Assembly: GCA_025356665.1 (NCBI GenBank)
Contig: JANXRV010000157.1
Coordinates: 1-64,000, forward strand
Length of the DNA stretch: 64,000 nt
From: CAITSH01 sp025356665
Lineage (GTDB): Bacteria > Pseudomonadota > Gammaproteobacteria > Burkholderiales > SG8-39
Direction: 5' to 3'
Both the position numbers and the translations under genes were made by a program. This document shows positions 27,286-35,507 of this stretch, in pieces. Under the pieces are notes generated by a model. It was not told the origin of the DNA. It made no database searches and was given only the letters and a program-made list of their open reading frames with translations. Position 1 is the first letter of the stretch, and each line of letters starts with the position of its first letter.

Positions 27286-28635
27286 ATGGGGCGCACGACT
27301 CAAACCACCACGCACGCAGCAGCCCATGGCACGCGCCGCTGGACGCGGCTATGGCTGCCCGGCCTGATCACGCTGGCCTTTGTCGCCGGCCTGGGCAAGG
27401 CAATGACACGGCCGGTGGCTGCGCCGTTTCAGCCACCGCCCAACGCCAAAGGCGCGGCGGCATCGCTTGAGACGACGGACCTGCAGACGCGCTTTGTCTC
27501 CACCAACGCAGGCCCGCACCGCCACGCCGGCTCACTGGTGGAGCTTGGCGACGGGCGCATTCGCGCCTTCTGGTTTTCGGGCAGCCGTGAGGGCGCGGCC
27601 GATGTCGAAATTCGCAGCGCCCTATTCGACCCGGGGCTGTCACGCTGGGCGGAGGACGCCCCGGTCATTGACCGCAAACGCACCCAGGCCGGTGTATTGC
27701 GCCACATCCGCAAGCTTGGCAATCCGGTTGCGGTGCGCGTGCCCGACGGAAGGCTGCACCTTTTTTACGTCACTGTGTCGGTCGGCGGCTGGGCGGGCAG
27801 TTCGATTTCAATGATTACCTCGAACGACGAGGGCAAGACCTGGGGCCCGGCGCGCCGCCTGATCACCTCGCCTTTCATCAATATCAGCACGCTGGTCAAG
27901 GGCACGCCCATCTTGTACGCCAACGGCGACATCGGCCTGCCGGTGTACCACGAGTTCCTCGGCAAATTCGGCGAGTTGCTGCGCCTGGACGCATCCGGAA
28001 AAATACTCGACAAGCAGCGCCTGAGCTATGGCTACAGCACGCTGCAGCCGGTGGTGCTGGTGCGCGACGCCGCGCGGGCGCAGGTGCTGATGCGCGCCGC
28101 CGGGGCCATCAGCCAAAACAAGGTCATCGGCACCAGCACCGCGGACGCCGGCCGGCACTGGGCCGCCGCCGAGAAGACCACACTGTCCAATCCGGGCTCC
28201 GCCGTGTCAGGTGTCGCACTGCCCGATGGTTCTTTGCTGGCGGTGGTCAACGACCTTGACGCCAACCGCGATTCGCTGTCGCTGGTCGCATCGACCGACG
28301 GGGGCAAGCGGTGGCGAACACTGCTCAAGCTTGAGGATCAGCTGCACTGGAAAGAAGGTGAACTAACCGAAGCGCAGTTCACGATCGAGGCAGACAAACT
28401 CGCACAGGCCACCGATGCGGCATTGCAGGACCCGCCGGGCCTGGTGCGGGCGGTACGCGCGCACCAGTGCGCGCAACAGCGCTGCAACTTCGAGTTTTCT
28501 TATCCGTACCTGATTCGTATCGCCAACGGCGACATCCATCTGGTCTATACCTGGAACCGCAGCGCCATCAAGCACGTCGCATTCTCGCGCGCCTGGGTTG
28601 AGGCGCGCATCAAGGACGCAAGCGCAGCGCCATGA
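27286..28635 (+). CDS. Sialidase-like BNR-repeat protein, membrane-anchored or secreted
   Basis: This 449-residue protein has one N-terminal hydrophobic segment (LWLPGLITLAFVAGLG) and then a six-bladed-propeller-type sequence with Asp-box motifs: TSNDEGKTWGPAR, STADAGRHWAAA and STDGGKRWRT. An early arginine in FWFSGSREGAADVEIR fits the sialidase-like superfamily. Whether it cleaves sialic acid, another glycoside or only binds is not clear. The start at 27286 (ATG) avoids overlapping the previous gene; GTG 27259 is an alternative. It overlaps the next gene by four bases. Confidence 0.8.
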   Translation: MGRTTQTTTHAAAHGTRRWTRLWLPGLITLAFVAGLGKAMTRPVAAPFQPPPNAKGAAASLETTDLQTRFVSTNAGPHRHAGSLVELGDGRIRAFWFSGSREGAADVEIRSALFDPGLSRWAEDAPVIDRKRTQAGVLRHIRKLGNPVAVRVPDGRLHLFYVTVSVGGWAGSSISMITSNDEGKTWGPARRLITSPFINISTLVKGTPILYANGDIGLPVYHEFLGKFGELLRLDASGKILDKQRLSYGYSTLQPVVLVRDAARAQVLMRAAGAISQNKVIGTSTADAGRHWAAAEKTTLSNPGSAVSGVALPDGSLLAVVNDLDANRDSLSLVASTDGGKRWRTLLKLEDQLHWKEGELTEAQFTIEADKLAQATDAALQDPPGLVRAVRAHQCAQQRCNFEFSYPYLIRIANGDIHLVYTWNRSAIKHVAFSRAWVEARIKDASAAP

Positions 28636-29252
28636 TCACCCTCACCGACATCACAGGCCTTGCCGGCCTCGCGTTTGCCACGGCCGTGCTGCTCGCGCCG
28701 CTGGCAGGGCGCGCCGGCGCGCGGGCGCCGCTGGTCGTGCTTGGCAGTCTGTTCGTTTTGATGTTGCTGCCGCTGCCCCCGGACAGCCTGCCCCTCGCCG
28801 CTTACCTTCGCGGCACACTCGGGGATCTGAGCCTGCCGACGCTGCTGCTATTGGCCTGCACCGCGGCAGTTCGCTACTGTCTGGTGCCGCCGGTACTCAC
28901 TCCGGGCGCGTCCACGATGCGCACACGGTTCGCCCTGCTGCTGCCTATAGCGGCAGCCTGCCTGCTCTATCCGTTGGCGCTGGGCGCAACGGCTTACGAT
29001 TCCTATACGTGGGGTTATGGCGAGCCGTGGTTCGTCGCGGCATTGCTTTGCGCCGCGATCCTTGCCGCTCTGGCACGCCTGCCGCTTGTAGCGCCGGCCA
29101 TCGCACTGGCTGTGCTCGGCTGGTCGGTCGGTTGGCTTGAGTCGGGCAATCTGTGGGACTACCTGCTCGACCCGATGCTTTGCATTTATGCGTCAGGCCG
29201 GCTGCTGGCGCTGACGGTGAGGGCATGGATAAAACCAGCGCAGAAAACTTAA
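28632..29252 (+). CDS. Hypothetical multi-spanning membrane protein
   Basis: The protein has 206 residues with about five to six hydrophobic segments (LAGLAFATAVLLAPLAG, PLVVLGSLFVLMLLPLP, LLLLACTAAVRYCL, FALLLPIAAACLLYPLAL, LLCAAILAALARLPLVAPA). I do not recognise a family. A tract DSYTWGYGEPWF sits in a predicted outside loop. The four-base ATGA overlap with the sialidase-like gene shows they are translated together, so it probably works with the glycan module. A hairpin begins at its stop codon. Confidence 0.75.
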   Translation: MITLTDITGLAGLAFATAVLLAPLAGRAGARAPLVVLGSLFVLMLLPLPPDSLPLAAYLRGTLGDLSLPTLLLLACTAAVRYCLVPPVLTPGASTMRTRFALLLPIAAACLLYPLALGATAYDSYTWGYGEPWFVAALLCAAILAALARLPLVAPAIALAVLGWSVGWLESGNLWDYLLDPMLCIYASGRLLALTVRAWIKPAQKT

Positions 29253-29280
29253 ATCCGGTTTAAGCCGGATTTGCGTTTGT
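29248..29280 (+). terminator. Possible terminator with two alternative hairpins
   Basis: An 8-bp stem AAATCCGG/CCGGATTT (29251-29258 and 29265-29272) is followed by GCGTTTGT. An alternative stem CTTAAA/TTTAAG (29248-29253 and 29259-29264) shares half of it. It starts at the stop codon of the 28632 gene. The T-run is weak, so termination is only likely. Confidence 0.5.
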
Positions 29281-29315
29281 GCCGCCGCTCGGTGCCGTAG
29301 AAGCCCGGGCAAACA

Positions 29316-29349
29316 GGCTTGAGAGCCGCGCCAGACGGGCATTTCCAGC
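29316..29349 (+). repeat. 35-bp palindromic intergenic repeat, copy 3
   Basis: GGCTTGAGAGCC, then GCGCCAGAC, then GGGCATTTCCAGC: the same orientation as copy 1 and identical to it over the 18-base core-plus-right-arm. It lies between convergent genes ending at 29252 and 29360. Confidence 0.8.
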
Positions 29350-29359
29350 ATATTTGCGA

Positions 29360-29827
29360 TCAGGACTTGCCGGTGAAATCCATGTCATCGGCAGCGGGCT
29401 TCACCGCGGCGACGGGGGCCGCCGGGGCTGGGGCTTGAGCTTGAGCTGGGGCTGGGGCTGGGGCCGCAGCCCCCGCCGCTGCTGCGGCTGCACGCGCGGC
29501 AGCGCGCTGGGCCGCAGGCGGAAGGGGCTGCGGCGCACCCGCAGTAGCGTCCAGCGGCACCGGTACACCGGTCAGTATGGCTTCAAGATCGCGCAGGATG
29601 GTTGCGGTGTCCATCGCAGCGCGGCCCTGGGCGCGCAGCAGAATGCGCGAGGGCAGGTCGAGCAAGCGCCCCTCATTCAAGCGCAAATTGGCCGCAACGG
29701 TCAGCACCGGCGAAAGATGCGTACTACGAAACCCGGGCTCGAGACGATCCACGGCGTCGATAATCGCCTGTTGCGACCGGGCGATGCCGGCCAGCAATTC
29801 GGCAAGCTGTTCGTTGGTGAGGCTCAT
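29360..29827 (-). CDS. Hypothetical protein with Ala/Pro/Gln-rich tail
   Basis: The protein has 155 residues. Residues 1-95 are helical with TNEQLAELLAGIARSQQ and an LPSRILLRAQG stretch. Residues 96-145 are low-complexity Ala/Pro/Gln, ending in DDMDFTGKS. No signal peptide or known domain was recognised. The underlying DNA in the tail is a run of short GGGGCT-like repeats (about 29425-29475), so its length is likely to vary between strains. It is a single gene between a GST and a convergent membrane protein. Confidence 0.65.
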   Translation of the reverse strand: MSLTNEQLAELLAGIARSQQAIIDAVDRLEPGFRSTHLSPVLTVAANLRLNEGRLLDLPSRILLRAQGRAAMDTATILRDLEAILTGVPVPLDATAGAPQPLPPAAQRAAARAAAAAAGAAAPAPAPAQAQAPAPAAPVAAVKPAADDMDFTGKS

Positions 29828-29873
29828 GCTTATTCCCCGTAAAGATTGATGGCGCGGTTGTGCAAGCAGTCAA

Positions 29874-30494
29874 TCAGGCCGGTACCGCCATGCCCCGTTG
29901 CACCGCCGGACGGGCACTGATGGCGTCAAACCAGCGCTTCACCCCGGGGAAGTCATTGAGGTCAGTGTTATGCCACTCGTGCCGCGACACCCACGGATAG
30001 GTGGCCATGTCGGCGATGGAGTACTCCCCGGCAAGATAGGCCTGTTCACCCAGGCGTTTGTCGAGCACGCCGTACAGGCGGTCTTTTTCCTTGCTATAGC
30101 GCTCAATGCCGTAAGGCACCTTTTCCTTTGCGGCGCGGACAAAGTGATGCACCTGACCAAACATCGGCCCGACACCGCCCATCTGGAACATCAGCCATTC
30201 CAGCGTCTTGTAGCGTGCACCGCCGGTGCGTGGCAAAAACTTGCCGGATTTCTCGGCGAGATAAACCAGGATGGCCCCCGACTCCATCAGACTGATCGGC
30301 ACGCCCTCCGGTCCGTCCGGATCGACGATGGCCGGGATCTTGCCGTTCGGGTTGATCTTCAGATAGTCGGCCGTGAACTGTTCGATGTTGGTGCCGATGT
30401 TGATCTTGTGGATGTTATAGGGGAGGCCGCATTCCTCCAGCATTATCGAAACCTTGCGGCCGTTGGGCGTGCCCCATGTGTAAAGCTCAATCAT
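29874..30494 (-). CDS. Glutathione S-transferase, YfcG/nu-class-like
   Basis: This 206-residue cytoplasmic GST has an N-terminal thioredoxin-like domain with LYTWGTPNGRKVSIMLEE (residues 3-20), the cis-Pro of NPNGKIPAIVD near 50, and the glutathione-binding MESGAILVYLAEK near 67. The C-terminal helical domain includes YSIADMATYPW. The TPNGRKV N-terminus resembles the YfcG/GstB subgroup with disulfide-bond reductase activity. AGGAGA stands upstream of the ATG at 30494; the frame is open further but lacks similarity. Confidence 0.92.
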   Translation of the reverse strand: MIELYTWGTPNGRKVSIMLEECGLPYNIHKINIGTNIEQFTADYLKINPNGKIPAIVDPDGPEGVPISLMESGAILVYLAEKSGKFLPRTGGARYKTLEWLMFQMGGVGPMFGQVHHFVRAAKEKVPYGIERYSKEKDRLYGVLDKRLGEQAYLAGEYSIADMATYPWVSRHEWHNTDLNDFPGVKRWFDAISARPAVQRGMAVPA

Positions 30495-30656
30495 CTTCGA
30501 TCTCCTGGCGCGGCAGGCACCATACGGGGCATGCCGATGTTGTTGTCGGGTCTGGCGGGGCAATGTGCGCGCTGAACGCACGCTCATGCGCCGCCGGAAG
30601 GCAAAGTGTACAACAGCGGCGCGGGTGTCTGCGGACACCCACGATACAATGCGCGC

Positions 30657-30851
30657 ATGCTCAAGTGGCTGCTTACGCTGGTCGTCGCTCTGGTGGTCCT
30701 CACCGTGGTTTCCCCATGGCTGGTGCGACTCGGGCTCGGGCGTCTGCCCGGTGATATGACGGTTCGCATGCGCGGGCGCCTTTACTCGCTGCCCTTCACC
30801 TCCACCATCCTGCTTTCGCTGTTGCTCGCACTGTTAAGCCGCCTTATCTGA
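30657..30851 (+). CDS. DUF2905 small membrane protein
   Basis: The protein has 64 residues, two hydrophobic segments (about 4-26 and 46-64) and between them the family signature LGRLPGDMTVRMRGRLYSLPFTSTI (in parts: LGRLPGDM and LPFTSTILLSLLLALL). Function unknown; DUF2905 proteins are common in proteobacteria. The start chosen (ATG 30657) places the first helix at the N-terminus; a longer frame from 30606 has no support. It is divergent from the GST gene. Confidence 0.85.
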   Translation: MLKWLLTLVVALVVLTVVSPWLVRLGLGRLPGDMTVRMRGRLYSLPFTSTILLSLLLALLSRLI

Positions 30852-30890
30852 GCGGGCCACGCGCCGGCTAACGCGGCACAAGCCCGCCAC

Positions 30891-30926
30891 AAAAGAAAAC
30901 GCCGGATCCTGTATCAGCATCCGGCG
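30891..30926 (-). terminator. Rho-independent terminator of the EF-hand gene
   Basis: A perfect 8-bp stem CGCCGGAT/ATCCGGCG (30900-30907 and 30919-30926) is followed on the minus strand by TTTTCTTTT. It lies 26 bases after the stop at 30953. This is the clearest intrinsic terminator in the window. Confidence 0.88.
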
Positions 30927-30952
30927 AAGCTTTAGACAAGAAACGGGCGGCT

Positions 30953-31615
30953 TTACTGCGCCTTGGGTGCCTCGCCTTTGGCTGGATTTGCCGGCGGGGC
31001 GTCCGGCGCCTTGTCGCCATGGCGATGACGCTCGGCCATGCGCGCCTGCATGTGGCTGCGAATTTCGTCCTGCGTGATCTTGCCATCCTTGTTCGCGTCT
31101 ATGGCATCAAACTCTTTTGCCATGCGCGGATTGGATTTCTCTGCCTCGGCCTTGCTGAGCGCACCGTCGCCATTGACATCGGCTTTCTTGAACTGCTCCT
31201 CAAAGCGTTTTTTGCCCTGCTCACGACTGCCGCCCGGCTTGGCGTCGCTGCCGGAACCACCCTTACCCTGATGGTGCTCGGCCATGCGTGCCTGCATACG
31301 CGCCCGGATCTCGTCCTGCGTCAGCTTGCCATCCTTGTTCGTGTCTATGGCGTCGAAATCCTTGGCCAGGCGCGGCATGGATTTTCCCGCTTCCGCCTTG
31401 CTAAGGGCGCCATCGCCGTCGGCATCGGCCTTCTTGAAGTCGGCATCAAAGCGCTGCTTCATTTCGGCGCGCCGCTTTTCCATTTGATCGCCCCGCTCGG
31501 GCGTAGGACCGCCGCGACGCTCCTCGTTGGCGGCAGGGGGCGTCTGCGCCCACGCCGCTGCGGTTACCGAAAGAAAGGAAATGACAATTGCGGTGCGTTT
31601 CGCCATGCGTTTCAT
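30953..31615 (-). CDS. Secreted protein with four EF-hands
   Basis: This 220-residue calcium-binding protein has a Sec signal peptide (TAIVISFLSVTAAAWA, cut near residue 23) and four EF-hand loops: DADGDGALSKAE (64-75), DTNKDGKLTQDE (91-102), DVNGDGALSKAE (146-157) and DANKDGKITQDE (173-184). The two halves, about 82 residues apart, are near copies, so the gene arose by internal duplication. Linkers are rich in Lys, Arg, Glu and Gly. AAGGAGT precedes the ATG at 31615. A promoter with a palindromic operator-like site lies upstream and an intrinsic terminator downstream, so it is a single-gene unit. Confidence 0.9.
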   Translation of the reverse strand: MKRMAKRTAIVISFLSVTAAAWAQTPPAANEERRGGPTPERGDQMEKRRAEMKQRFDADFKKADADGDGALSKAEAGKSMPRLAKDFDAIDTNKDGKLTQDEIRARMQARMAEHHQGKGGSGSDAKPGGSREQGKKRFEEQFKKADVNGDGALSKAEAEKSNPRMAKEFDAIDANKDGKITQDEIRSHMQARMAERHRHGDKAPDAPPANPAKGEAPKAQ

Positions 31616-31654
31616 GATGACTCCTTGACTTGATGTGTGCGTTGACATGCATGC

Positions 31655-31721
31655 ATCATAGTCTGCCCGGATCAGCACAACACAAGCTGTAACGGAGTTT
31701 TACATTTATTACAGTCTGTAA
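31655..31721 (-). promoter_or_regulatory. Candidate promoter and operator of the EF-hand gene
   Basis: A perfect palindrome TTACAG-T-CTGTAA is at 31709-31721 and a half-site CTGTAA at 31687-31692. On the minus strand these sit just upstream of a weak -35 (near 31680-31685) and a -10-like TATGAT at 31660-31655. This layout fits an OmpR-class activator; the regulator is not known. Confidence 0.45.
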
Positions 31722-31729
31722 TGCCCATC

Positions 31730-32902
31730 TCAATCCTGCACGCGATTCACCAGGCCCCGCCGCGAAAGGATCTCGCTGGCAATGATGATGCGCTGCATCT
31801 CCGAGGAGCCCTCGGTGATGGTGCGGCTGCGCGCATCGCGAAACATCAGTTCAAGCGGCAACTCGCGCGACAAGCCCATGCCGCCGTGGATCTGGATGGC
31901 GCGATCCATCACGCGCACGAGCATTTCGTCGGCATAAAGTTTCACCGCCGAAGCTTCGAAGTGGTAATCGAGGCCCTGATCCGCCTTCCAGGCCGCATGA
32001 TAAGTCATCATGCGCGCAGCGTGCAGTTCAACCGTGGAGTCGGCAATCATCCACTGGATGGACTGGCGTTTGGCCAGCGCCTCGCCGAAGGTCTTGCGCT
32101 CGTTGGCATGGCTGATCGCCAGCTCGAGCGCGCGCTCCGCGCGCCCTATCGCCTTCGGGCCGTGGATTAGGCGGCCCATATCGAGAAAGCCGCGCGCAAG
32201 ATCCCATCCGCCGCCCACCTCGCCGACAATCTGGCCGGCCGGCAGCAGCACATCTTCGAATACCAGTTCCCACGGGCGATCGGGCGACATCAACTCGAAA
32301 CTTTGGCCGAGACTCACGCCGGGCGTATCGCGATCAACAAGGAAGCAGGTCACCTCGACGCCCTTGGGCCCTTGCCCGGTGCGCGCGAACAGCTGGATGA
32401 AGTCGGCCTTGTCGGCACCGGTGATAAAAATCTTGCTGCCGTTGATGCGGTAGCGATCCCCTTCAAGCACAGCGGTCGTGCGCATCTGCGAGGGATCCGA
32501 TCCGCCGTTGGACTCGGTCAAGGCGAAGCACGTGCGCTTTTCACCGCGAATCACCGGCCACAGGTATTGCTGCTGTTGCTCCGCATTGCAGCGGAATAAC
32601 ACCGGGCCGAGATAAGGCGTGAACACCGTCGGCGCGCGAAACGACGGCACATTGCACTTGGCCAGTTCCTCGAACACCAGGCACATGCCCAGCGCGCTGA
32701 TACCGCCGCCGCCGTACTCCTCCGGCAGGTCGAATATCCAGAAGCCAAGTTCCTTGGCCCTGTCCTGTAAGCGCTTGCGCACATCGTCGGGAATGTCGGG
32801 CTGGTCGGCGTATTGCGCCTCCAGCGGCATCAACTCCTCGGCAACGAAACGCCGCGCCGAATCGCGCAACATGCGCAGCTCTTCCGGGATCGAAAAATTC
32901 AT
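31730..32902 (-). CDS. Acyl-CoA dehydrogenase
   Basis: This 390-residue FAD enzyme forms the alpha,beta double bond in an acyl-CoA thioester. Motifs are ALTESNGGSDPSQM near 140, the FAD/substrate loop NGSKIFITGADKADF near 170, GGMGLSRELPLELMFRD near 345 and the catalytic TEGSSEMQR near 365, where the Glu of the EG pair is the usual base. I chose ATG 32902, where similarity starts. It is the last gene of the minus-strand cluster from 42990, 13 bases downstream of a Bug gene. Confidence 0.93.
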   Translation of the reverse strand: MNFSIPEELRMLRDSARRFVAEELMPLEAQYADQPDIPDDVRKRLQDRAKELGFWIFDLPEEYGGGGISALGMCLVFEELAKCNVPSFRAPTVFTPYLGPVLFRCNAEQQQQYLWPVIRGEKRTCFALTESNGGSDPSQMRTTAVLEGDRYRINGSKIFITGADKADFIQLFARTGQGPKGVEVTCFLVDRDTPGVSLGQSFELMSPDRPWELVFEDVLLPAGQIVGEVGGGWDLARGFLDMGRLIHGPKAIGRAERALELAISHANERKTFGEALAKRQSIQWMIADSTVELHAARMMTYHAAWKADQGLDYHFEASAVKLYADEMLVRVMDRAIQIHGGMGLSRELPLELMFRDARSRTITEGSSEMQRIIIASEILSRRGLVNRVQD

Positions 32903-32915
32903 TGCAGTCGCTGTC

Positions 32916-33899
32916 TCAGTCCAACTTGACGTTGACGTTCTTGACACGCACGGCGTAATCGGCGCGATCGGTTTTGAGGAATTCGGCGAACTGGTCTGGC
33001 CCCTGGTTAAGCACGTTGAGGCCGACGCCAGTGATGAATTTTTCCGAAAACTCGGGTTGGGTGACGATACGTGACACATCGGCGGCGATCTTGTCTATAA
33101 CCGCCCGCGGCGTCGCTGCGGGCACGACAAAACCAAACCAGGCGCGCGCTTCGATGTTGTTAAGACCGGATTCAGCGAAGGTTGGCACATCCGGGAACAG
33201 CGGCGAGCGCGCCTTGCCGGCGTAAGCGATGGCGCGCAGCTTGCCGCTGCGAATTCCTGGCAGAACGGATGGAATTCCGACCAATCCAATGTCGATTTGA
33301 CTGCCTAGCAATGCCGGCACGACGTCAGCGACGCCTTTGTAAGGCACATGATTGAGCTTCATGCCCGTTGCGCTGGCCACGGCTTCCATATCCAGGTGCG
33401 CCTTGCTGCCCAGGCCATAAGAACCATAGGTGATTATTCCCGGCTTTGTTTTGGCGAGCGTGATTAATTCCTGCAGGGTCTTGGCTTGAAACGCCGGATT
33501 GGAAACCAGTATCTCCACGGTCTCGGCGATATTGATGACAGTTGCAAAATCCTTTACCGGATCGTAGGGCAGCTTGGAGTACAGATACTGATTGGACGAT
33601 GTCGTCACATCATTGGCCATCAGGATGGTGTACCCGTCGGGCGCGGATTTCGCCGTCACTTCGGCCGCGATAATGGTGTTGGCGCCAGGGCGGTTCTCCA
33701 CGACGACCTGCTGTCCCCACGTCTTGGTCAATTCCTGGCCTATGCCTCGCGCCAGCACGTCGGTAAGGCCGCCAGCCGGGAACGGCACGATGATTTTCAC
33801 GACCTTGGACGGATAAGCTTGCGCGAGGACGGGACCCGCCGCCGCCAGCATGACCAGCAGTCCCGAATACAGACTCACAATGATTTTACGCAGAAACAT
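32916..33899 (-). CDS. Bug/TctC-family periplasmic solute-binding protein
   Basis: This 327-residue protein has a signal peptide MFLRKIIVSLYSGLLVML ending VLAQ, then YPSKVVKIIVPFPAGGLTDVLAR, NRPGANTI, DGYTILMA, HVPYKGVADVVPALLGSQ and FPDVPTFAESG. The loop reads PAGGLTD rather than GGxxD with Ser/Ala. A strong ribosome site AAAGGAGG stands five bases before ATG 33899 and is directly preceded by a 9-bp tandem repeat. It lies between the acyl-CoA synthetase and acyl-CoA dehydrogenase. Confidence 0.93.
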   Translation of the reverse strand: MFLRKIIVSLYSGLLVMLAAAGPVLAQAYPSKVVKIIVPFPAGGLTDVLARGIGQELTKTWGQQVVVENRPGANTIIAAEVTAKSAPDGYTILMANDVTTSSNQYLYSKLPYDPVKDFATVINIAETVEILVSNPAFQAKTLQELITLAKTKPGIITYGSYGLGSKAHLDMEAVASATGMKLNHVPYKGVADVVPALLGSQIDIGLVGIPSVLPGIRSGKLRAIAYAGKARSPLFPDVPTFAESGLNNIEARAWFGFVVPAATPRAVIDKIAADVSRIVTQPEFSEKFITGVGLNVLNQGPDQFAEFLKTDRADYAVRVKNVNVKLD

Positions 33900-33913
33900 G
33901 ATTGCCTCCTTTG

Positions 33914-33940
33914 GGTGATTCAAGTGATCCAGGTGATTCG
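33914..33940. repeat. 9-bp tandem repeat next to a ribosome site
   Basis: Three units on the plus strand: GGTGATTCA, AGTGATCCA, GGTGATTCG. On the minus strand the array ends one base before the AAAGGAGG of the Bug gene starting at 33899. Confidence 0.65.
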
Positions 33941-33944
33941 ATGC

Positions 33945-35507
33945 CTACACTTTTCTGTCGCGGCCCGCCCAGAATGGTTCGCGCAGCTTTTTCTTGTCGA
34001 TCTTGTTTGTACTGGAGATGCGCGGCAGCGCCGGCATAATGTCTATGCTTTTTGGTTTTTTGTAGCTGGCGATGCTCGCCTTGCAGTGCTCGATCAATTC
34101 CGCGGCGGTGGCGTGCATACCCGGCCGAAGCGCAACAAGCGCCTTGACTGCCTCGCCCCACTTCTCGTCCGGCACGCCGATAACGCTGGCCTCGAGAACG
34201 GCCGGATGCAGCATCAGCGTCTCCTCGACCTCGCGCGAATAAATATTCTCGCCTCCGGAAATGATCATGTCTTTTTTGCGGTCGACGACGAACAGGTAGC
34301 CCTCATCGTCGAAATAGCCGAGATCGCCCGAATGCATCCAGCCATCGCCAATCGCCTGCTTTGTCGCCAGCGGATTGTTCCAATAGCCTTGCATGATGAC
34401 CGGGGAATGCATGCAAATTTCGCCGACCTCGCCAATGCCGCATTCGGATCCGTCCTCGCGCAGCATCTTGATGTCGGTGCCAAGAAAAGGCTGTCCTGCC
34501 GATGCGAGGCGCCCCGCTTCCTTCGCACTGCCCCCGGGCAGGTGCTGATGCTTGAATAGCACGCTGGCCGGCCCGAACTCGGTCATGCCGTAGACCTGCA
34601 TGAATATCGGCCCAAATACAGCGCGCGCCTGCCGTGACTGCGCAATCGACATTGGCGCAGAGGCGTAGCACACGGTGTGCAGGCTGGAAACGTCCACCGG
34701 ACTCGCCTGCTGCACGTCCAGCATCATCTGGATCATGGTCGGCGCAAGATGGGCCGCGCTTACCCTGTGCGTCTGGATGCTGCGCAGCACTGCCGCCGCG
34801 TCAAACGCGCGATGCAGCATGATGGTCGCACCGACGATGTAGTAGGTGAGAATCTCGGTGGTGCCGCCAATGTGATAGAACGGCATGACAATCAGCATGC
34901 GGTCATCCTGCCTGGCGCAGTGCGCAAGCGCCAGGATACGCGCCTGCTCCAGTTGCGCCTCGTTGCCCAGCATGACGCCTTTTGCGCGACCGGTGGTGCC
35001 GCTCGTATAGGAGAGCAGCAGGGTGTCCGTTTCCTTCGCCCTTAGCACTGGCGGCGAATCGATTGCGCCGAGCAATAGCGCTTCGTAGCCCTCGGCCCAG
35101 GCCCCCCAGGCATCGGCTGCGCCGATGCCAAGCATCAGCACCCCGGCGGGCAGCGCCGTGCGCAGTTCTGCTGCGCGCTCGGCAAACGCGGCGTCAAAAA
35201 TGAACACCTCCGGCTCGCAGTCGCGCAATATGTCGGCTTGTTCTGGCGCCGAAAGGCGGTAGTTGATTCCGACGCCGATGAAGCCCCCCAATCCGGCAGC
35301 ACCGAAAATTTCGAGGTATTCCGGGCAGTTCTGCGACAACACCGCAAGCCTGGCCTGGCGTCCTATGCCGCGCGCGACGAGGGCGTTGATCAGTTTTTTG
35401 ACGCGGGATGCAAGCTCGCCATGGGTGATGGTCCGTCCCTCGAACAAGATCGCCGGATGCGCAGGGTAAAGCCGCGCGTTGCGCTCTATGACCTGGCCAA
35501 GGATCAC
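33945..35507 (-). CDS. AMP-dependent acyl-CoA synthetase
   Basis: This 520-residue enzyme of the ANL superfamily activates a carboxylic acid to its CoA thioester through an acyl-adenylate. Motifs are LLLSYTSGTTGRAKGV near 165 (P-loop), QVYGMTEFG near 305, YFDDEGYLFVVDRKKD near 395 and ISGGENIYSREVEE. The start is GTG 35507, overlapping the MaoC stop by four bases (GTGA). It likely activates the substrate or an intermediate of this catabolic cluster. Chain length and type of acid are not clear. Confidence 0.92.
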   Translation of the reverse strand: MILGQVIERNARLYPAHPAILFEGRTITHGELASRVKKLINALVARGIGRQARLAVLSQNCPEYLEIFGAAGLGGFIGVGINYRLSAPEQADILRDCEPEVFIFDAAFAERAAELRTALPAGVLMLGIGAADAWGAWAEGYEALLLGAIDSPPVLRAKETDTLLLSYTSGTTGRAKGVMLGNEAQLEQARILALAHCARQDDRMLIVMPFYHIGGTTEILTYYIVGATIMLHRAFDAAAVLRSIQTHRVSAAHLAPTMIQMMLDVQQASPVDVSSLHTVCYASAPMSIAQSRQARAVFGPIFMQVYGMTEFGPASVLFKHQHLPGGSAKEAGRLASAGQPFLGTDIKMLREDGSECGIGEVGEICMHSPVIMQGYWNNPLATKQAIGDGWMHSGDLGYFDDEGYLFVVDRKKDMIISGGENIYSREVEETLMLHPAVLEASVIGVPDEKWGEAVKALVALRPGMHATAAELIEHCKASIASYKKPKSIDIMPALPRISSTNKIDKKKLREPFWAGRDRKV

